A stretch of 64,000 bases of DNA from WTFY01 sp965220895 (GCA_965220895.1 OZ244850.1:1-64000), one strand, 5' to 3'; shown: positions 1 to 10,020, numbered from the stretch's first letter. Numbers and translations: made by a program. Notes: generated by a model from the sequence alone, not told the origin.

Positions 1-1931
1 GCCTTTCGGCGGATCCTGACGAGGTGCCGGTCCTCGTTGAGGTCGACGACCAGACCTGCCGTCTCCAGGGTACGGGCATTGACGATCATGTGGCCGGCTC
101 TCAGCTTGTACTCCTGGGGCGGAAAGCAGTAGGTGTAGATCAGGTAACGTCCGTCGACTTCGGGTGCCCCGGTGAGCTGCAGCCCTGCCAGGCACTCGGT
201 GTCACCGATCAGTTCGTCGTCGAACTTGTTTTGCCGGTCAAAGCGGCTCCACCACTGGGGCTTGGCCTCGCGCTTGTGGAATTCGAGCAGGTGCGACAGG
301 TGCTCGCCCAGGGCCTGCGATGAGTCCTGCAGGTGGCCGAGGCGCTCCTGCAGGGCTGCCCGCTCGGCATTTTCGGGATCCTGTTGCAGCTTTTGCGTTT
401 CTGTATCCGGGTCCGGTGCAGGCCAGGGCATGTCCTTGGGGCGCAGTTCCAGCAGCCAGTCGCGCAGCAGTCGGGTGGAGATACAGTCTGCCCGGTTGTA
501 TCGGGCGATTTCATCCAGCAGGGCATCCTCTTTCGTGGCGCGCCAGCGGCTGTAGGTGAGCATGCTGTCCAGCGCCGTGGCCACGGCATCATCGCGCTTG
601 TCCATGTAAAAGGTTTCCAGGTGCTTGATGGAATAGCCGGGCTCGGAGGTGCGGATGGACTCGCGCACAACCGGGTACAGGTCCACAAAGGTTTGTGCGC
701 GCAGCAGTGCATCCAACTGATCCTCGCAGGCGGCATACCGGCAGGACAGCCGTTTCAGGGCCGTGGTCTCGTAGTGGTTGTAGTGGTAGACATGGGCACG
801 CGGGTGATCGGCGAGGTGAGCCTCCAGGAACTGCATGAATGCCTGCAGGGCCTGTTTTTCCTGCGCGTGGTCGTGCGCCCAGAACATCTCGATCGCCTCC
901 TCGTGCCCACGCATGTAGTGGACCCCGAACAGGTACTCCAGGCCGTCGGGGTGCAGGGGATCGCCCTCCATGTCGAAGAAAAGATCTCCTGCATCGGGCA
1001 TCGGCATGCGTGCAAGCCCGGTCCCTTCAGAGCCGGGAATGACCTCGAAGCGGCTCTTGCCGGTGAGGCCGCGCTCGGACTGCAGTGCAGCCTGTGAGCC
1101 AAGGCGGGCCAGTACCTGCGGATCCATACCTGCAACCTCCGAAGGTACCGGCATTGCCGCGAGCTGCGCCATCGTACGGATGCCGGCCTTGTTCAGCTTG
1201 TCGATCTGTGTGCGGCGGATGTTGGCCACCCTGCACAGGTGATCGTCCGCTTCCCAGCGCTCTCCACAATGTTCCTGCCACGCACAGATGCTGCAGTGCG
1301 CACAGGACACCGGGTAGGAGTCCTCGGACAAGTCGGCCATGTAGTCCTCCAGGTTTTGCCTGGCGTGGGAGCAATAGGCTAGGAAATCGGCAACCTGGAA
1401 ACTTAGTTTCTCCCCGGCACCGGAGACCAGGTGCATGCGTGCCGGGCGAAGGCCCTGTAGGTTCGCCAGCATCGCGGAGTACATGCACAGCTGCACGATG
1501 TGGCGGGGCCGGGCGGTCTGGGCCAGCTTGGTATCCAGCACTTCGTAGCTGTGGTCTCCCAGCGACGAGGCGCTCTCGCACTTCACTAGGAAGTCCGCGT
1601 AGCCACACCAGGGCTCGTCCAGAAAGGCTCCCTGGTAGATGACATCCGCACCGGCGTGCATGGCCTCGACCGTGAGCTCTGCACGCGCTTCCAGGCTGCG
1701 CTTTCCCGGGATCACCTGGACGTGGTTTCCCTGGTCCTTGAGCTGCTGCAGGTAGGCCCGTTCATGTTCAATGCCCCGTTCTCGCAAAAGCTGCTGGGCG
1801 GCATCAGGCCTTTTCCTTGCAATGGGGTCGGTCAGGTTTTGCCTGTCCAGGAAGCTGGCATGCGAGCACTCCAGGAAGGTGACGAGGTCAGAGGGCGAGT
1901 AGAGGAGTTGACCAGAGGCGAGCCGCTGCAT
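1..1931 (-). CDS. TM0106-family RecB-like putative nuclease, 3' end cut by window edge
   Basis: The minus frame stays open from the ATG at 1931 to the window edge, about 643 residues, so the C-terminus is missing. The N-terminus has the pattern LLYSPSDLVTFLECSH typical of this family. A RecB-like nuclease segment follows (EVLDTKLA, then a cysteine cluster CAHCSICAWQEHC that could hold an Fe-S cluster). The downstream half contains FFDMEGDPL and YRH-type acidic motifs of a DnaQ/RNase H-like fold (FDMEGDPLHPDGLEYLFG). The family is often annotated as a RecB-like or TM0106-type nuclease, and its cellular role is not established. A stop lies in frame just upstream (1956-1958), so 1931 is the only good ATG; no strong ribosome binding site is visible. 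Confidence 0.8.
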   Translation of the reverse strand, partial: MQRLASGQLLYSPSDLVTFLECSHASFLDRQNLTDPIARKRPDAAQQLLRERGIEHERAYLQQLKDQGNHVQVIPGKRSLEARAELTVEAMHAGADVIYQGAFLDEPWCGYADFLVKCESASSLGDHSYEVLDTKLAQTARPRHIVQLCMYSAMLANLQGLRPARMHLVSGAGEKLSFQVADFLAYCSHARQNLEDYMADLSEDSYPVSCAHCSICAWQEHCGERWEADDHLCRVANIRRTQIDKLNKAGIRTMAQLAAMPVPSEVAGMDPQVLARLGSQAALQSERGLTGKSRFEVIPGSEGTGLARMPMPDAGDLFFDMEGDPLHPDGLEYLFGVHYMRGHEEAIEMFWAHDHAQEKQALQAFMQFLEAHLADHPRAHVYHYNHYETTALKRLSCRYAACEDQLDALLRAQTFVDLYPVVRESIRTSEPGYSIKHLETFYMDKRDDAVATALDSMLTYSRWRATKEDALLDEIARYNRADCISTRLLRDWLLELRPKDMPWPAPDPDTETQKLQQDPENAERAALQERLGHLQDSSQALGEHLSHLLEFHKREAKPQWWSRFDRQNKFDDELIGDTECLAGLQLTGAPEVDGRYLIYTYCFPPQEYKLRAGHMIVNARTLETAGLVVDLNEDRHLVRIRRK

Positions 1932-2021
1932 GATCCGGATTCTAGCGAATGATGCTCACGACCCCAAGGTGCGCGGGCGCAGGACTCTGCAACTCACACA
2001 GGTGACTGGAAAAATCGGGGA

Positions 2022-2252
2022 TCAGGCGGTCATGGGAGCGGGCATGTCCTTGGCGCTACAGGCCAGTACATGTACGTTGTCGAAACTGCGCTGGTGCACG
2101 GCATCCAGAATGGATTGAGCCTCACACTTGCAGATTCCACAGCGGGTCCCCACCCCAAGGGTTTTGCCGAGTGTCTTGAGATCGCCACAGCCACGCTCTG
2201 CCGCGGCTTTGATTTCGGCTTCTTTGACAGCATGGCACAGGCAGACATACAT
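2022..2252 (-). CDS. bfd: Bacterioferritin-associated ferredoxin
   Basis: A 76-residue [2Fe-2S] ferredoxin of the BFD family. It starts MYVCLCHAV and has the family spacing of cluster ligands: CxC near residues 4-6 and CGICKC near 38-43. In characterised species Bfd docks on bacterioferritin and reduces the mineral core so iron can be released. The gene is divergent from bfr at 2397 with a Fur-like box between them, which supports the assignment. The C-terminal 20 residues extend past the usual domain (about 64 residues in E. coli) and carry one more cysteine. The start is the ATG at 2252; the ribosome binding site is weak. Confidence 0.93.
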   Translation of the reverse strand: MYVCLCHAVKEAEIKAAAERGCGDLKTLGKTLGVGTRCGICKCEAQSILDAVHQRSFDNVHVLACSAKDMPAPMTA

Positions 2253-2261
2253 CGTAGTGAG

Positions 2262-2285
2262 ATTATAAACGATAATGATTTTTAA
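2262..2285. promoter_or_regulatory. Fur-like operator between bfd and bfr
   Basis: The sequence around 2271-2283 reads GATAATGATTTTT, close to the GATAAT-n-ATTATC core of the Fur box, in an AT-rich intergenic region between the divergent bfd and bfr genes. A second weaker ATCATT-like match lies near 2315-2322. Bfd is normally induced by iron starvation through Fur, so the site is placed where expected. Binding is inferred from sequence only. Confidence 0.6.
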
Positions 2286-2396
2286 TTACAACGTGTAACG
2301 GTAACAATACTTACTATCATTTATAACAGCTACTTATGTGATATACATAAAAATTAGCCTGATATATACTTGGCTTAATTAACGAGTGAGAACGCC

Positions 2397-2870
2397 ATGC
2401 AACCGCAAGATGCCAAAATCATTGAATACCTCAACCAGGTGCTGAAAAACGAGCTGACCGCGATCAACCAGTACTTCCTGCACGCCAGGATGTTCAAGGA
2501 CTGGGGACTGCATCATCTGGGTGAACACGAGTATTCCGAATCCGTGGATGAGATGAAGCATGCGGACAGCCTGATCGAGCGGATCCTGTTCCTCGAAGGC
2601 CTGCCGAACCTGCAGGAACTGGGGAAGCTGCATATCGGTGAGAATGCGAAGGAAATGCTCACCTGTGACCTGAAACTCGAGATGGGTGCCACTCCGGTGC
2701 TTCGCGAGGCCATCGCCTATGCCGAATCCATCAGTGATTTTGTCAGTCGCGAACTGTTCGAGGACATTCTTGAATCCGAGGAAGAGCACATCGACTGGCT
2801 GGAAACCCAGCTTGAACTCATTGACAAGGTCGGCCTGGAGAACTACCTCCAGAAGCAAATGCACACGTAG
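2397..2870 (+). CDS. bfr: Bacterioferritin
   Basis: 157 residues, the usual length of heme-containing bacterioferritin, which assembles into a 24-subunit cytoplasmic iron-storage shell. The ferroxidase ligands line up with the E. coli protein: E19, E52 and H55 (in DEMKHAD), E95, E128 and H131 (in EEEHIDWLE). The heme-ligating methionine is present as M53 of DEMKH, so this is a heme-binding Bfr rather than a plain ferritin. The N-terminal half (NELTAINQYFLHARM) is nearly identical to well-studied homologues. It is divergent from bfd and probably expressed from the AT-rich region at 2290-2390. Confidence 0.97.
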   Translation: MQPQDAKIIEYLNQVLKNELTAINQYFLHARMFKDWGLHHLGEHEYSESVDEMKHADSLIERILFLEGLPNLQELGKLHIGENAKEMLTCDLKLEMGATPVLREAIAYAESISDFVSRELFEDILESEEEHIDWLETQLELIDKVGLENYLQKQMHT

Positions 2871-3063
2871 GATCTGAACGCGAAGTCTACGCGTCGTTTT
2901 ACCGCTCAGGCGGCCCGGGGCGATTGGGGTTGCCTGTGTTCTGTCTCGTTATCCCTGCTGCGAAATTTCCATACCGCCCGGCATTGAAGCACCGGGCGCG
3001 CCCTGCCTTGGGCCGCGTTATACTTTCCGGCAAATCCCCGGAGGCATTGACCCACCGCACGGC

Positions 3064-5802
3064 ATGAAGGACGGCAAAGGTGAGAAAGGAGGGCAGGCGA
3101 TCGAGCGCCAGCGTGCCTCCCTGACAGACGTGCTCGATGCCATGGGCCGCGGGGTCGCGGTGGTGACCGGAAACAAGCGCCTGGCGGCGGTGACGTTGCG
3201 GGCCTACGAGCTGTCCGCACTCGAGCATGGACTTGAGGTCTGGCCAACCCCGCGCGTCTGGCACTGGCCCATCTGGCTGCAGAATGTCTGGGAGGACGCC
3301 GTGATTTCGGGCGGTGTACCGGCCCCGGCGTTCCTGTTGAACTCCCAGCAGGAACGGCGCATCTGGGAAGATATCGTCACCGAGAGTCTCGCCGGGCAGC
3401 CCCTGCAACAGGTGCCGGGCGTGGTACGCGGGGTGCAGCAGGCCTGGCAACTGGTCCAGTCCTGGGACCTTTCACTGACCCGGGACGGGTTTCGCTACAA
3501 CCGCGACAGCTTCGCGTTCTTTCAATGGGCCTCACGATTTGATACGCGCTGTACGCAACAGGGCTGGCTGTCGGGTGCACGCCTTGCCGAGCGATTGCAG
3601 CAGTGTGTGCAGCAGGGGGCATTGGCCGTCCCGGACGAGCTTTTCCTGATCGGTTTCGACGAACTGGCTCCGCGCCAGCATCAGCTGTTGTGTGCCCTGG
3701 TCGAGGCCGGTTGCGCGGTTCGCTGGGTCCAGCTCACAGACAGGGACGCTCGTGCTGTTAGCACGGTTTTCCCTGATGCACGCCAGGAAGCGGCCGGCAT
3801 GGCACACTGGGTGCGCGAGCGGCTTGAGGAGGATCCTGCAGCCAGCATCGGGGTCATCGTTCCCGAATTTGTACGACAACGCGAAATCGTGGCGCAGGCA
3901 CTTGATGATGTGCTGGTCCCGCAGGCCGCATGTCCCGGACATCAGTCCGTCGCGCGGCCTTATAATCTTTCACTCGGCCTGCCATTGAGTGCGTACCCGA
4001 TTGTGCGCACCGCCCTGACGCTCCTCGGTCTGCTGAACAAGGCCGTGAGCCTGGAGGCGGCAAGCCACCTGCTTCGCTCACCGTTCATCCTCGGGTGGCA
4101 GGACGAAGCTGGCCCTCGCGCATTGCTGGACGTGCAGGTCCGGGAGGCGGGGGAGCTGGAAGTTTCCCTGGGGACCCTGCGCTACCGGGCATCACAGGAA
4201 GACCGGCCGTGGTCCTGTCCATTGCTCGCAAAGTGCCTGGGCCGCTGGGTCAAGGCCATGTCGGACTTTCGCAACACCGCCCGTCCCGGGCAATGGTCGG
4301 AACGGTTTGCCGAGGGACTGGAGGCCATCGGCTGGGCGAAGGGCCGGCCCCTGTCCAGCGAGGAATACCAGAGCGCACAGGCCTGGCGGGAATTGCTGGT
4401 CGGCTTTGCCACCCTGGAGCCCGTCACCGGCACGATGCGCCTGTCCACGGCCCTGGCCCAGCTGGGCGCCATGGCCCAGGAACGCCTGTTCCAGCCGCAA
4501 ACCGAGGTGGCCCCGGTGCAGGTGCTGGAACTGTACCAGGCGAGCTGGTTTCAGTTTGACTACCTGTGGATCATGGGCCTGCACGATGGTGTCTGGCCAC
4601 CCGCATTGCGCCCGAACCCGTTCATCCCCTTGCCCATGCAGCGTGCGGCCCGACTTCCGCACGCCAGTGAAGCCCATGAACTGCAGGCAGCACGCACCGT
4701 GACCCGGCGGCTGCTGGCTTGCGCGGATGAGGTGGTGGTCAGCTGTGCCCAGCAAAGCGGCGATGAAGTCCTGCGCCCAAGCCCCCTGGTGGCTCACCTG
4801 CCGGAGAACGAGCCCGGGACACTGGCCAAACCGGATCAACCGCTTTGGCGCGACACGGTCCATGAGAGTGCCGGGCTTGCCTGGCTTGAGAACGACCCGG
4901 CCCCTGCGCTCGGCGATGAACAGGCGAGGGGAGGAAGCGCGGTCTTCAAGCTCCAGGCGGCCTGTCCCTTCCGTGCGTTTGCCGAGCTTCGCCTCGGTGC
5001 GCGGCCCATTCGCCAGGCACAAATCGGCCCGGATGCCATGCTGCGTGGATCATTGATGCACCGCGTCCTGGAGAAGGTCTGGGGTGTACTGGGCTCCAGT
5101 GAACGGCTCGCAACCATTGATACCGAAACGTTGCAGACCCTGGTCAAAGACCAGGCAGTCGAGGCACTCGCCGAGGTGGCCCGCCGGTATCCGCGAACCT
5201 TCACGAAGCGATATCAGAAGATGGAAGAGAAACGCCTGCGCGCGCAGGTCCTGGAATGGCTGGAGCGTGAGAAGCACCGCAGGCCTTTCCGGGTGATTGA
5301 GCGCGAGGCAAGTTATGAAACGACGGTCGCCCGGCTCAGGGTTCGCCTGCGCATCGACCGCATCGATGAACTAGAGGATGGCCGTCGCGTGGTGATCGAC
5401 TACAAGACCGGCCAGGTCTCGGCCAGCCAGTGGTTCGGGGACCGGCCCGATGAGCCGCAACTGCCGCTCTACAGCCTGGCCGTCAGCGGCGATGTGGCAG
5501 GCCTTTTGTTCGCACAGGTCCGCACCGGCGCGATGGCTTTCAAGGGCGTGGTCGAGGATGAGGACATGATTGAAGGTGTACGTGCCTGGAACCGGCTGCA
5601 GCAGACCCGTGATTCAGGATCCTGGTTTGAGATCCTGTATGACTGGCGGGCTTCGATGGAGGCGCTGGGGGAGGCCTTTTGCGAGGGTCAGGCCAGCGTG
5701 GATCCGAAACAGTACCCGCACACCTGCCGGTATTGCGAGCTGGGGCCCTTGTGCCGCATCGATGAGTCCAGGGCCGGGCAGGCGGGGGCCGGGGTTGGCT
5801 AG
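3064..5802 (+). CDS. AddB-like DNA repair nuclease (probable DNA repair protein, RecB-type nuclease domain)
   Basis: 912 residues with an inactivated helicase-like N-terminal part and a C-terminal PD-(D/E)XK nuclease. The nuclease core is visible as GSLMHRVLEKVW (about 660) and VVIDYKTG (about 775-782), with D and K as catalytic residues. A cysteine in AACPFRAF (about 633) and three in CRYCELGPLC (about 887-896) match the Fe-S staple that closes AddB-type nuclease domains. The stop overlaps the start of the next gene, which encodes the helicase partner, so the pair should form an AddAB-like double-strand-break resection complex. This organisation replaces or supplements RecBCD in many gammaproteobacteria. 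The start ATG at 3064 follows no clear ribosome binding site. Confidence 0.85.
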   Translation: MKDGKGEKGGQAIERQRASLTDVLDAMGRGVAVVTGNKRLAAVTLRAYELSALEHGLEVWPTPRVWHWPIWLQNVWEDAVISGGVPAPAFLLNSQQERRIWEDIVTESLAGQPLQQVPGVVRGVQQAWQLVQSWDLSLTRDGFRYNRDSFAFFQWASRFDTRCTQQGWLSGARLAERLQQCVQQGALAVPDELFLIGFDELAPRQHQLLCALVEAGCAVRWVQLTDRDARAVSTVFPDARQEAAGMAHWVRERLEEDPAASIGVIVPEFVRQREIVAQALDDVLVPQAACPGHQSVARPYNLSLGLPLSAYPIVRTALTLLGLLNKAVSLEAASHLLRSPFILGWQDEAGPRALLDVQVREAGELEVSLGTLRYRASQEDRPWSCPLLAKCLGRWVKAMSDFRNTARPGQWSERFAEGLEAIGWAKGRPLSSEEYQSAQAWRELLVGFATLEPVTGTMRLSTALAQLGAMAQERLFQPQTEVAPVQVLELYQASWFQFDYLWIMGLHDGVWPPALRPNPFIPLPMQRAARLPHASEAHELQAARTVTRRLLACADEVVVSCAQQSGDEVLRPSPLVAHLPENEPGTLAKPDQPLWRDTVHESAGLAWLENDPAPALGDEQARGGSAVFKLQAACPFRAFAELRLGARPIRQAQIGPDAMLRGSLMHRVLEKVWGVLGSSERLATIDTETLQTLVKDQAVEALAEVARRYPRTFTKRYQKMEEKRLRAQVLEWLEREKHRRPFRVIEREASYETTVARLRVRLRIDRIDELEDGRRVVIDYKTGQVSASQWFGDRPDEPQLPLYSLAVSGDVAGLLFAQVRTGAMAFKGVVEDEDMIEGVRAWNRLQQTRDSGSWFEILYDWRASMEALGEAFCEGQASVDPKQYPHTCRYCELGPLCRIDESRAGQAGAGVG

Positions 5803-8800
5803 CCGGGTCACATCGGCGCTGGGACGTATTGCCGATCACAGGGCGCGTGCACGTGCCCTGGATCCCTGTCAGTCATTCATCGTGCAGGCCCCGGCAGGTT
5901 CGGGGAAAACCGAACTGCTCATGCAGCGCTTCCTCGTGCTCCTTGCCGGCGTGGAAGCCCCGGAAGAGATCGTGGCCATCACCTTCACGCGCAAGGCGTC
6001 TGCCGAGATGCGCCAGCGCATCCTGCAGGCCCTGCAGTCGGCCCGCACCGATGAGGTGCCCGAGGGTGAGCATGAGCAGCGCATCTGGACCCTGGCCCGC
6101 AAGGCACTCGAGCGGGATGCGGAATGCGGCTGGCAGTTGCTGGATCATCCGGCGCGTCTTCGGATACAAACCATCGATTCGCTTTGTGCGGCACTGGCGC
6201 GCCAGATGCCCATGTTGTCGCAGTTCGGTGCCGTGCCGGAGATCGCCGAGGATGCACAGCCACTGTATCTCGAAGCCGCCAGAAATACCCTGTCTGACCT
6301 GGAATCCGATGCACAGTGGTCGGATTCCATCGCCGTGCTGATACAGCACCTGGACAATCGCCTGGACCGGTTGCAGGACCTGGTCTGCACCATGCTGGGC
6401 GGGCGGGACCGCTGGCTGCGCCATATCGCAAGAGCCGAGGACCCGAAGCTGCAGCGCGACAGGCTTGAGGCGGCCATGGCCGGTCGCATCACCCTGGTGC
6501 TGGCTGAGCTGGCCCGGCTCTTTCCTGCAGGCTGCGGTACGGAACTGGCCGAGCTGGCCCGCTTTGCCGCCTCGCACCTGCCGGAGGAGGCGGAGTCTGC
6601 CATTGCCTGCTGCAAGACCCTGAAATACCTTCCGGGGTCGCGATTGAGGGATCGGGGTTCGTGGGAAGGGATTGCGGAACTGTTGCTGACCCAGGCGGGA
6701 GAATGGCGCAAGTCGCTGACCAAGCGCCAGGGATTTCCACCCAAGAGCAGCGGCCGAGGCGCCGAGGAGAAGCAAGAGCTGGAGGACGCCAAGGCGCGTA
6801 TGGAGTCCCTGCTGCGCTCCCTGGACGAACACGAGGATTTGCGCGAGAAACTGCGCATGCTGCAGGCCCTGCCTTCGCACCGCTATGAAGAGCGCGACTG
6901 GGAAGTCCTGCAGGCGCTGGTTCAGGTATTGCGTATCGCCTGTGCACACCTGGAGGTCGTGTTCAGCAGACGCGGACAGGTGGATTTCACGGCGCTGGTG
7001 CTGGCTGCGATCCGGGCACTCGGGGAGCCGGAAGCCCCGACGGACCTGGCGCTGGCCCTGGATTACCGGATCCAGCACCTGCTGGTGGATGAGTTCCAGG
7101 ACACCTCGTACAGCCAGTACGAGTTGCTGGCGCGGCTCACGGCCGGCTGGCAGTCCGATGACGGGCGTACCCTGTTTGTCGTTGGCGACCCCATGCAGTC
7201 GATTTACCGGTTCCGGGAGGCCGAGGTCGGACTTTTCCTGGCAGCGGCCCGGCATGGGATCGGCCAGGTGGCCCTGCAGCCCTTGCGCCTGACCGTCAAT
7301 TTCCGCTCGCAGCAGGGCATCGTGGACTGGATCAACCAGCACTTCCCCAAGGTTCTGCCCGCGCATGACCATATTGATGAGGGGGCGGTGTCCTATGCAA
7401 AGTCATCGCCTTTCCATCCGCCAGCCCATGACCCGGCCGTGACCCAGCACCTGCTGGATGAGCGAGATGAAGTGGCGGAGGCCGCCCGGGTGCTGTCTCT
7501 CGTGAGACAGGCACGGACAGAGTTCCCGCAGGGCAGCGTGGCCATCCTGGTACGGGCACGCACGCACCTGACGGAGATTGCCATGCAGCTCAAGCAGGCC
7601 GGGCTTCGGTTCCAGGCCGTGGAGATCGAGCAGCTGAACCGCCGCACGGTCATCCAGGACCTGCTGGCCCTGACACGGGCCCTGAGTCACCCGGGTGACC
7701 GGATTGCCTGGCTGGCCGTGCTTCGCGCCCCGTATTGCGGCTTGACGCTTGCAGACTTGCATGCACTGGTGCGCGATGGTGACGGGGCAACCGTAGTCGA
7801 TCTGCTGGGCGATGCCCAGTGCCGGGCGCGCCTGAGCGAGGACGGTCAGGTGCGGATCGAGCGGGTGTGGTCGGTACTCGAGACCGCGTTGCACCAGCAG
7901 GCCCGGCGTTCACAAAGGGGCAGCGTCGAAGGGGTATGGATTGCATTGGGCGGGCCGGCGTGTGTGCCGGACAGGACAGGACTGGAAGATGCCGAGAGCT
8001 TTTTCCGGTTGCTCGAGACCCTGGGGAAAGAGGGCGATTCGCTGGATATTGCGGACCTTGAGCAGCAGGTGGAGAAACTGTTTGCCACACCCGATGTGCT
8101 GGCAGACGCTTCCCTGCAATTGATGACCATCCACAAGGCGAAGGGACTGGAATTCGATACGGTGATCCTGCCGGGACTTTCGCGCAGACCGGCCCAGGAC
8201 GACAGCCAGTTGCTGCACTGGCTGGAGTACGGCGACGAGTCCGGGCAGAAGCTCGTGCTGGCCCCGATCAGTGCGCAGGGAGAGGAGAGTGCTGCTGCCT
8301 CGTACCTGAAGCGCCTGGAAAAAATCAAGCGGCGCCTGGAGGACGGACGCCTGCTGTATGTGGCTGCAACCCGGGCGCGGCAGCGGCTGCACCTTCTGGG
8401 ACACATCAAGAGCGATGATGCAAAGGAGGGCCTGGCCGAGCCGCATCAGGATTCCCTTCTGGCCCACCTGCACCCCCATGCCATCAACCGCGAGGCCGTG
8501 CTCGCAGCACCCTCCAGTGCACTTCCTCTCGCCGGGACGGGCGCTTTATCCGGACATCCCCGGGGACTGGCGAGGCAGGGCCAGGTGCGCCCTCGGCTGG
8601 TGTCAGGATGGCAGCTGCCGGAACCTCCTCCATCCATCCAGGCCTCCGACGCTGTGCCGATGGCCTCGGATCAGGAGGATGTAATCCCATTCGACTGGGC
8701 CGGGGAGACGGTACGATATGTGGGCACGGTCGTGCATCGGCTGCTCCAGCACATCGGGGCCATGGGTCTTGAGCGGCTTGAACAACCCGGTGATGTACGC

Positions 8801-9241
8801 GAGCTGGAGCGCATCGGCTACAGCCTGCTCAAGCAGATGGTGGTGCCCGAGGACAGGATCGAGCTGGCCTTCTCCAATGTGTGCAAGGCACTGCAGGCCA
8901 CGCTGGCGGACGAGCGGGGCAGGTGGATCCTGAGCGGGTCGCACAGCGATTCGGGATGCGAGCTGGCGTTGAGTGCCCGGGTCGGGGAGCGGGTCGAGCA
9001 CATTGTGATTGACAGGACCTTCGTGGATGAAGAAGGTATACGCTGGATCATTGATTACAAGGCCAGTACGCACAAGGGAGGCAGCCTGGACGCATTCCTT
9101 GACCAGGAACAGGAACGCTACTGCGAACAGCTCGAGCGGTATGCGAACGCCATGGCCAGGAGGGGGAAGCATCCGATCTGCCTGGGGCTGTACTTTCCCT
9201 TGCTGAACGGCTGGCGACAATGGACCTTTGCTCCAGACTGA
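5795..9241 (+). CDS. AddA-like UvrD/RecB-family helicase-nuclease
   Basis: About 1148 residues from the TTG at 5795, which overlaps the previous stop by 8 bases. The frame extends further upstream, but those residues duplicate the AddB-like coding strand and do not look like protein. Superfamily 1A motifs are complete: Walker A APAGSGKTELL (about 30-40), AITFTRKASAEMR, VDEFQDTSYSQYE (motif II), GDPMQSIYRFREAE (III), LTVNFRSQ (IV), TIHKAKGLEFD (V), LYVAATRARQRL (VI). A C-terminal nuclease module shows GTVVHRLLQHIG and WIIDYKAS near residues 970-1090. Together with the upstream gene this should unwind and degrade broken duplex ends for recombination. Confidence 0.88.
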   Translation: MASRVTSALGRIADHRARARALDPCQSFIVQAPAGSGKTELLMQRFLVLLAGVEAPEEIVAITFTRKASAEMRQRILQALQSARTDEVPEGEHEQRIWTLARKALERDAECGWQLLDHPARLRIQTIDSLCAALARQMPMLSQFGAVPEIAEDAQPLYLEAARNTLSDLESDAQWSDSIAVLIQHLDNRLDRLQDLVCTMLGGRDRWLRHIARAEDPKLQRDRLEAAMAGRITLVLAELARLFPAGCGTELAELARFAASHLPEEAESAIACCKTLKYLPGSRLRDRGSWEGIAELLLTQAGEWRKSLTKRQGFPPKSSGRGAEEKQELEDAKARMESLLRSLDEHEDLREKLRMLQALPSHRYEERDWEVLQALVQVLRIACAHLEVVFSRRGQVDFTALVLAAIRALGEPEAPTDLALALDYRIQHLLVDEFQDTSYSQYELLARLTAGWQSDDGRTLFVVGDPMQSIYRFREAEVGLFLAAARHGIGQVALQPLRLTVNFRSQQGIVDWINQHFPKVLPAHDHIDEGAVSYAKSSPFHPPAHDPAVTQHLLDERDEVAEAARVLSLVRQARTEFPQGSVAILVRARTHLTEIAMQLKQAGLRFQAVEIEQLNRRTVIQDLLALTRALSHPGDRIAWLAVLRAPYCGLTLADLHALVRDGDGATVVDLLGDAQCRARLSEDGQVRIERVWSVLETALHQQARRSQRGSVEGVWIALGGPACVPDRTGLEDAESFFRLLETLGKEGDSLDIADLEQQVEKLFATPDVLADASLQLMTIHKAKGLEFDTVILPGLSRRPAQDDSQLLHWLEYGDESGQKLVLAPISAQGEESAAASYLKRLEKIKRRLEDGRLLYVAATRARQRLHLLGHIKSDDAKEGLAEPHQDSLLAHLHPHAINREAVLAAPSSALPLAGTGALSGHPRGLARQGQVRPRLVSGWQLPEPPPSIQASDAVPMASDQEDVIPFDWAGETVRYVGTVVHRLLQHIGAMGLERLEQPGDVRELERIGYSLLKQMVVPEDRIELAFSNVCKALQATLADERGRWILSGSHSDSGCELALSARVGERVEHIVIDRTFVDEEGIRWIIDYKASTHKGGSLDAFLDQEQERYCEQLERYANAMARRGKHPICLGLYFPLLNGWRQWTFAPD

Positions 9242-9266
9242 GGCAGGCAGCAGGCGATATACAGAA

Positions 9267-9983
9267 ATGCGAACGATCGACGACATGAACATCGATCACT
9301 GGAGAGCCCCGCAGGGGGTTTCGGTCCCCGGTGATGAGCTTCGCTTCCTGCTCGTGCCCGACCACATCGAGGCGGCGATCTGCTTTGAGCTGGCAAGACA
9401 GGTGCATGCCCATCAGGATCGCAGGCGCGGGCAAGCCGACGAAATCACGATGGCGTTGATGATCACCCTGGGGGGACTGCTGCCCGGCATTTTGCTTTGC
9501 GACCATCTGGTCGAGGGGCGTCCTGAAGGGACTGCAAAGATCCGGTTCGGCACCCTCGGAATCGAGGGCTACGAGGGTCCGGGACAGCAGCGAGGCCAAA
9601 CACAGCTACAGCAGGAGAGTTCCGTACAGGTTGAAGGTCAAACGGTGCTGGTCATCGATGACCTCGGGGACAGCGGTGACACGATGAAACTTGCCTCGGA
9701 ACATGTGCTGGGGAAGGGTGCCAGCAAAATTCTGACGCTGACCCTGTACATGAAGCCCGAGGCGGTACAACACTTTGTCCCGGATTTTTTCTTTGGAGAG
9801 GTGGAGCAGGATACCTGGATCATTACCCCACGGGAGCGTATCGAGACACTGATGAAGCGGGTCCCAGTCTGGAAGCAAAGAGGTGCAACGGAAAAGGAAT
9901 GCCGTCGCAGGCTGTGTGAGCTGATCGGCTACAGTACGTCGGAAGCGAACTACTACCTGCCCATGGCCTACGACTCATGTTGA
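9267..9983 (+). CDS. Phosphoribosyltransferase-domain protein
   Basis: About 238 residues. The PRPP-binding loop of type I phosphoribosyltransferases is clear: TVLVIDDLGDSGDTM near residues 126-140, with the DD pair and the G-D-S-G-D-T loop. It resembles hypoxanthine/xanthine-type enzymes and the Gpt-like proteins but carries a longer N-terminal part (MALMITLGGLLPG) and a cysteine-containing tail. The substrate base cannot be read from the sequence. The ATG at 9267 is preferred over upstream starts that lie inside the AddA-like gene; 9285 is also possible. It sits 25 bases after the AddA-like stop, so the three genes may be co-transcribed, ending at the hairpin at 10021. Confidence 0.75.
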   Translation: MRTIDDMNIDHWRAPQGVSVPGDELRFLLVPDHIEAAICFELARQVHAHQDRRRGQADEITMALMITLGGLLPGILLCDHLVEGRPEGTAKIRFGTLGIEGYEGPGQQRGQTQLQQESSVQVEGQTVLVIDDLGDSGDTMKLASEHVLGKGASKILTLTLYMKPEAVQHFVPDFFFGEVEQDTWIITPRERIETLMKRVPVWKQRGATEKECRRRLCELIGYSTSEANYYLPMAYDSC

Positions 9984-10020
9984 GCAGGATCAGGTACGGA
10001 AACAGAATCAGTTACTCGGG

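Noticed and set aside
333..1097. Long plus-strand frame at the left end
   Set aside because: It is antisense to the TM0106-type nuclease gene, whose minus frame shows conserved motifs; the plus frame has no family features or ribosome binding site.
5873..7372. Long minus-strand frame opposite the AddA-like helicase
   Set aside because: The plus strand carries all helicase motifs at this place. The minus frame is a by-product of GC-rich codon usage.
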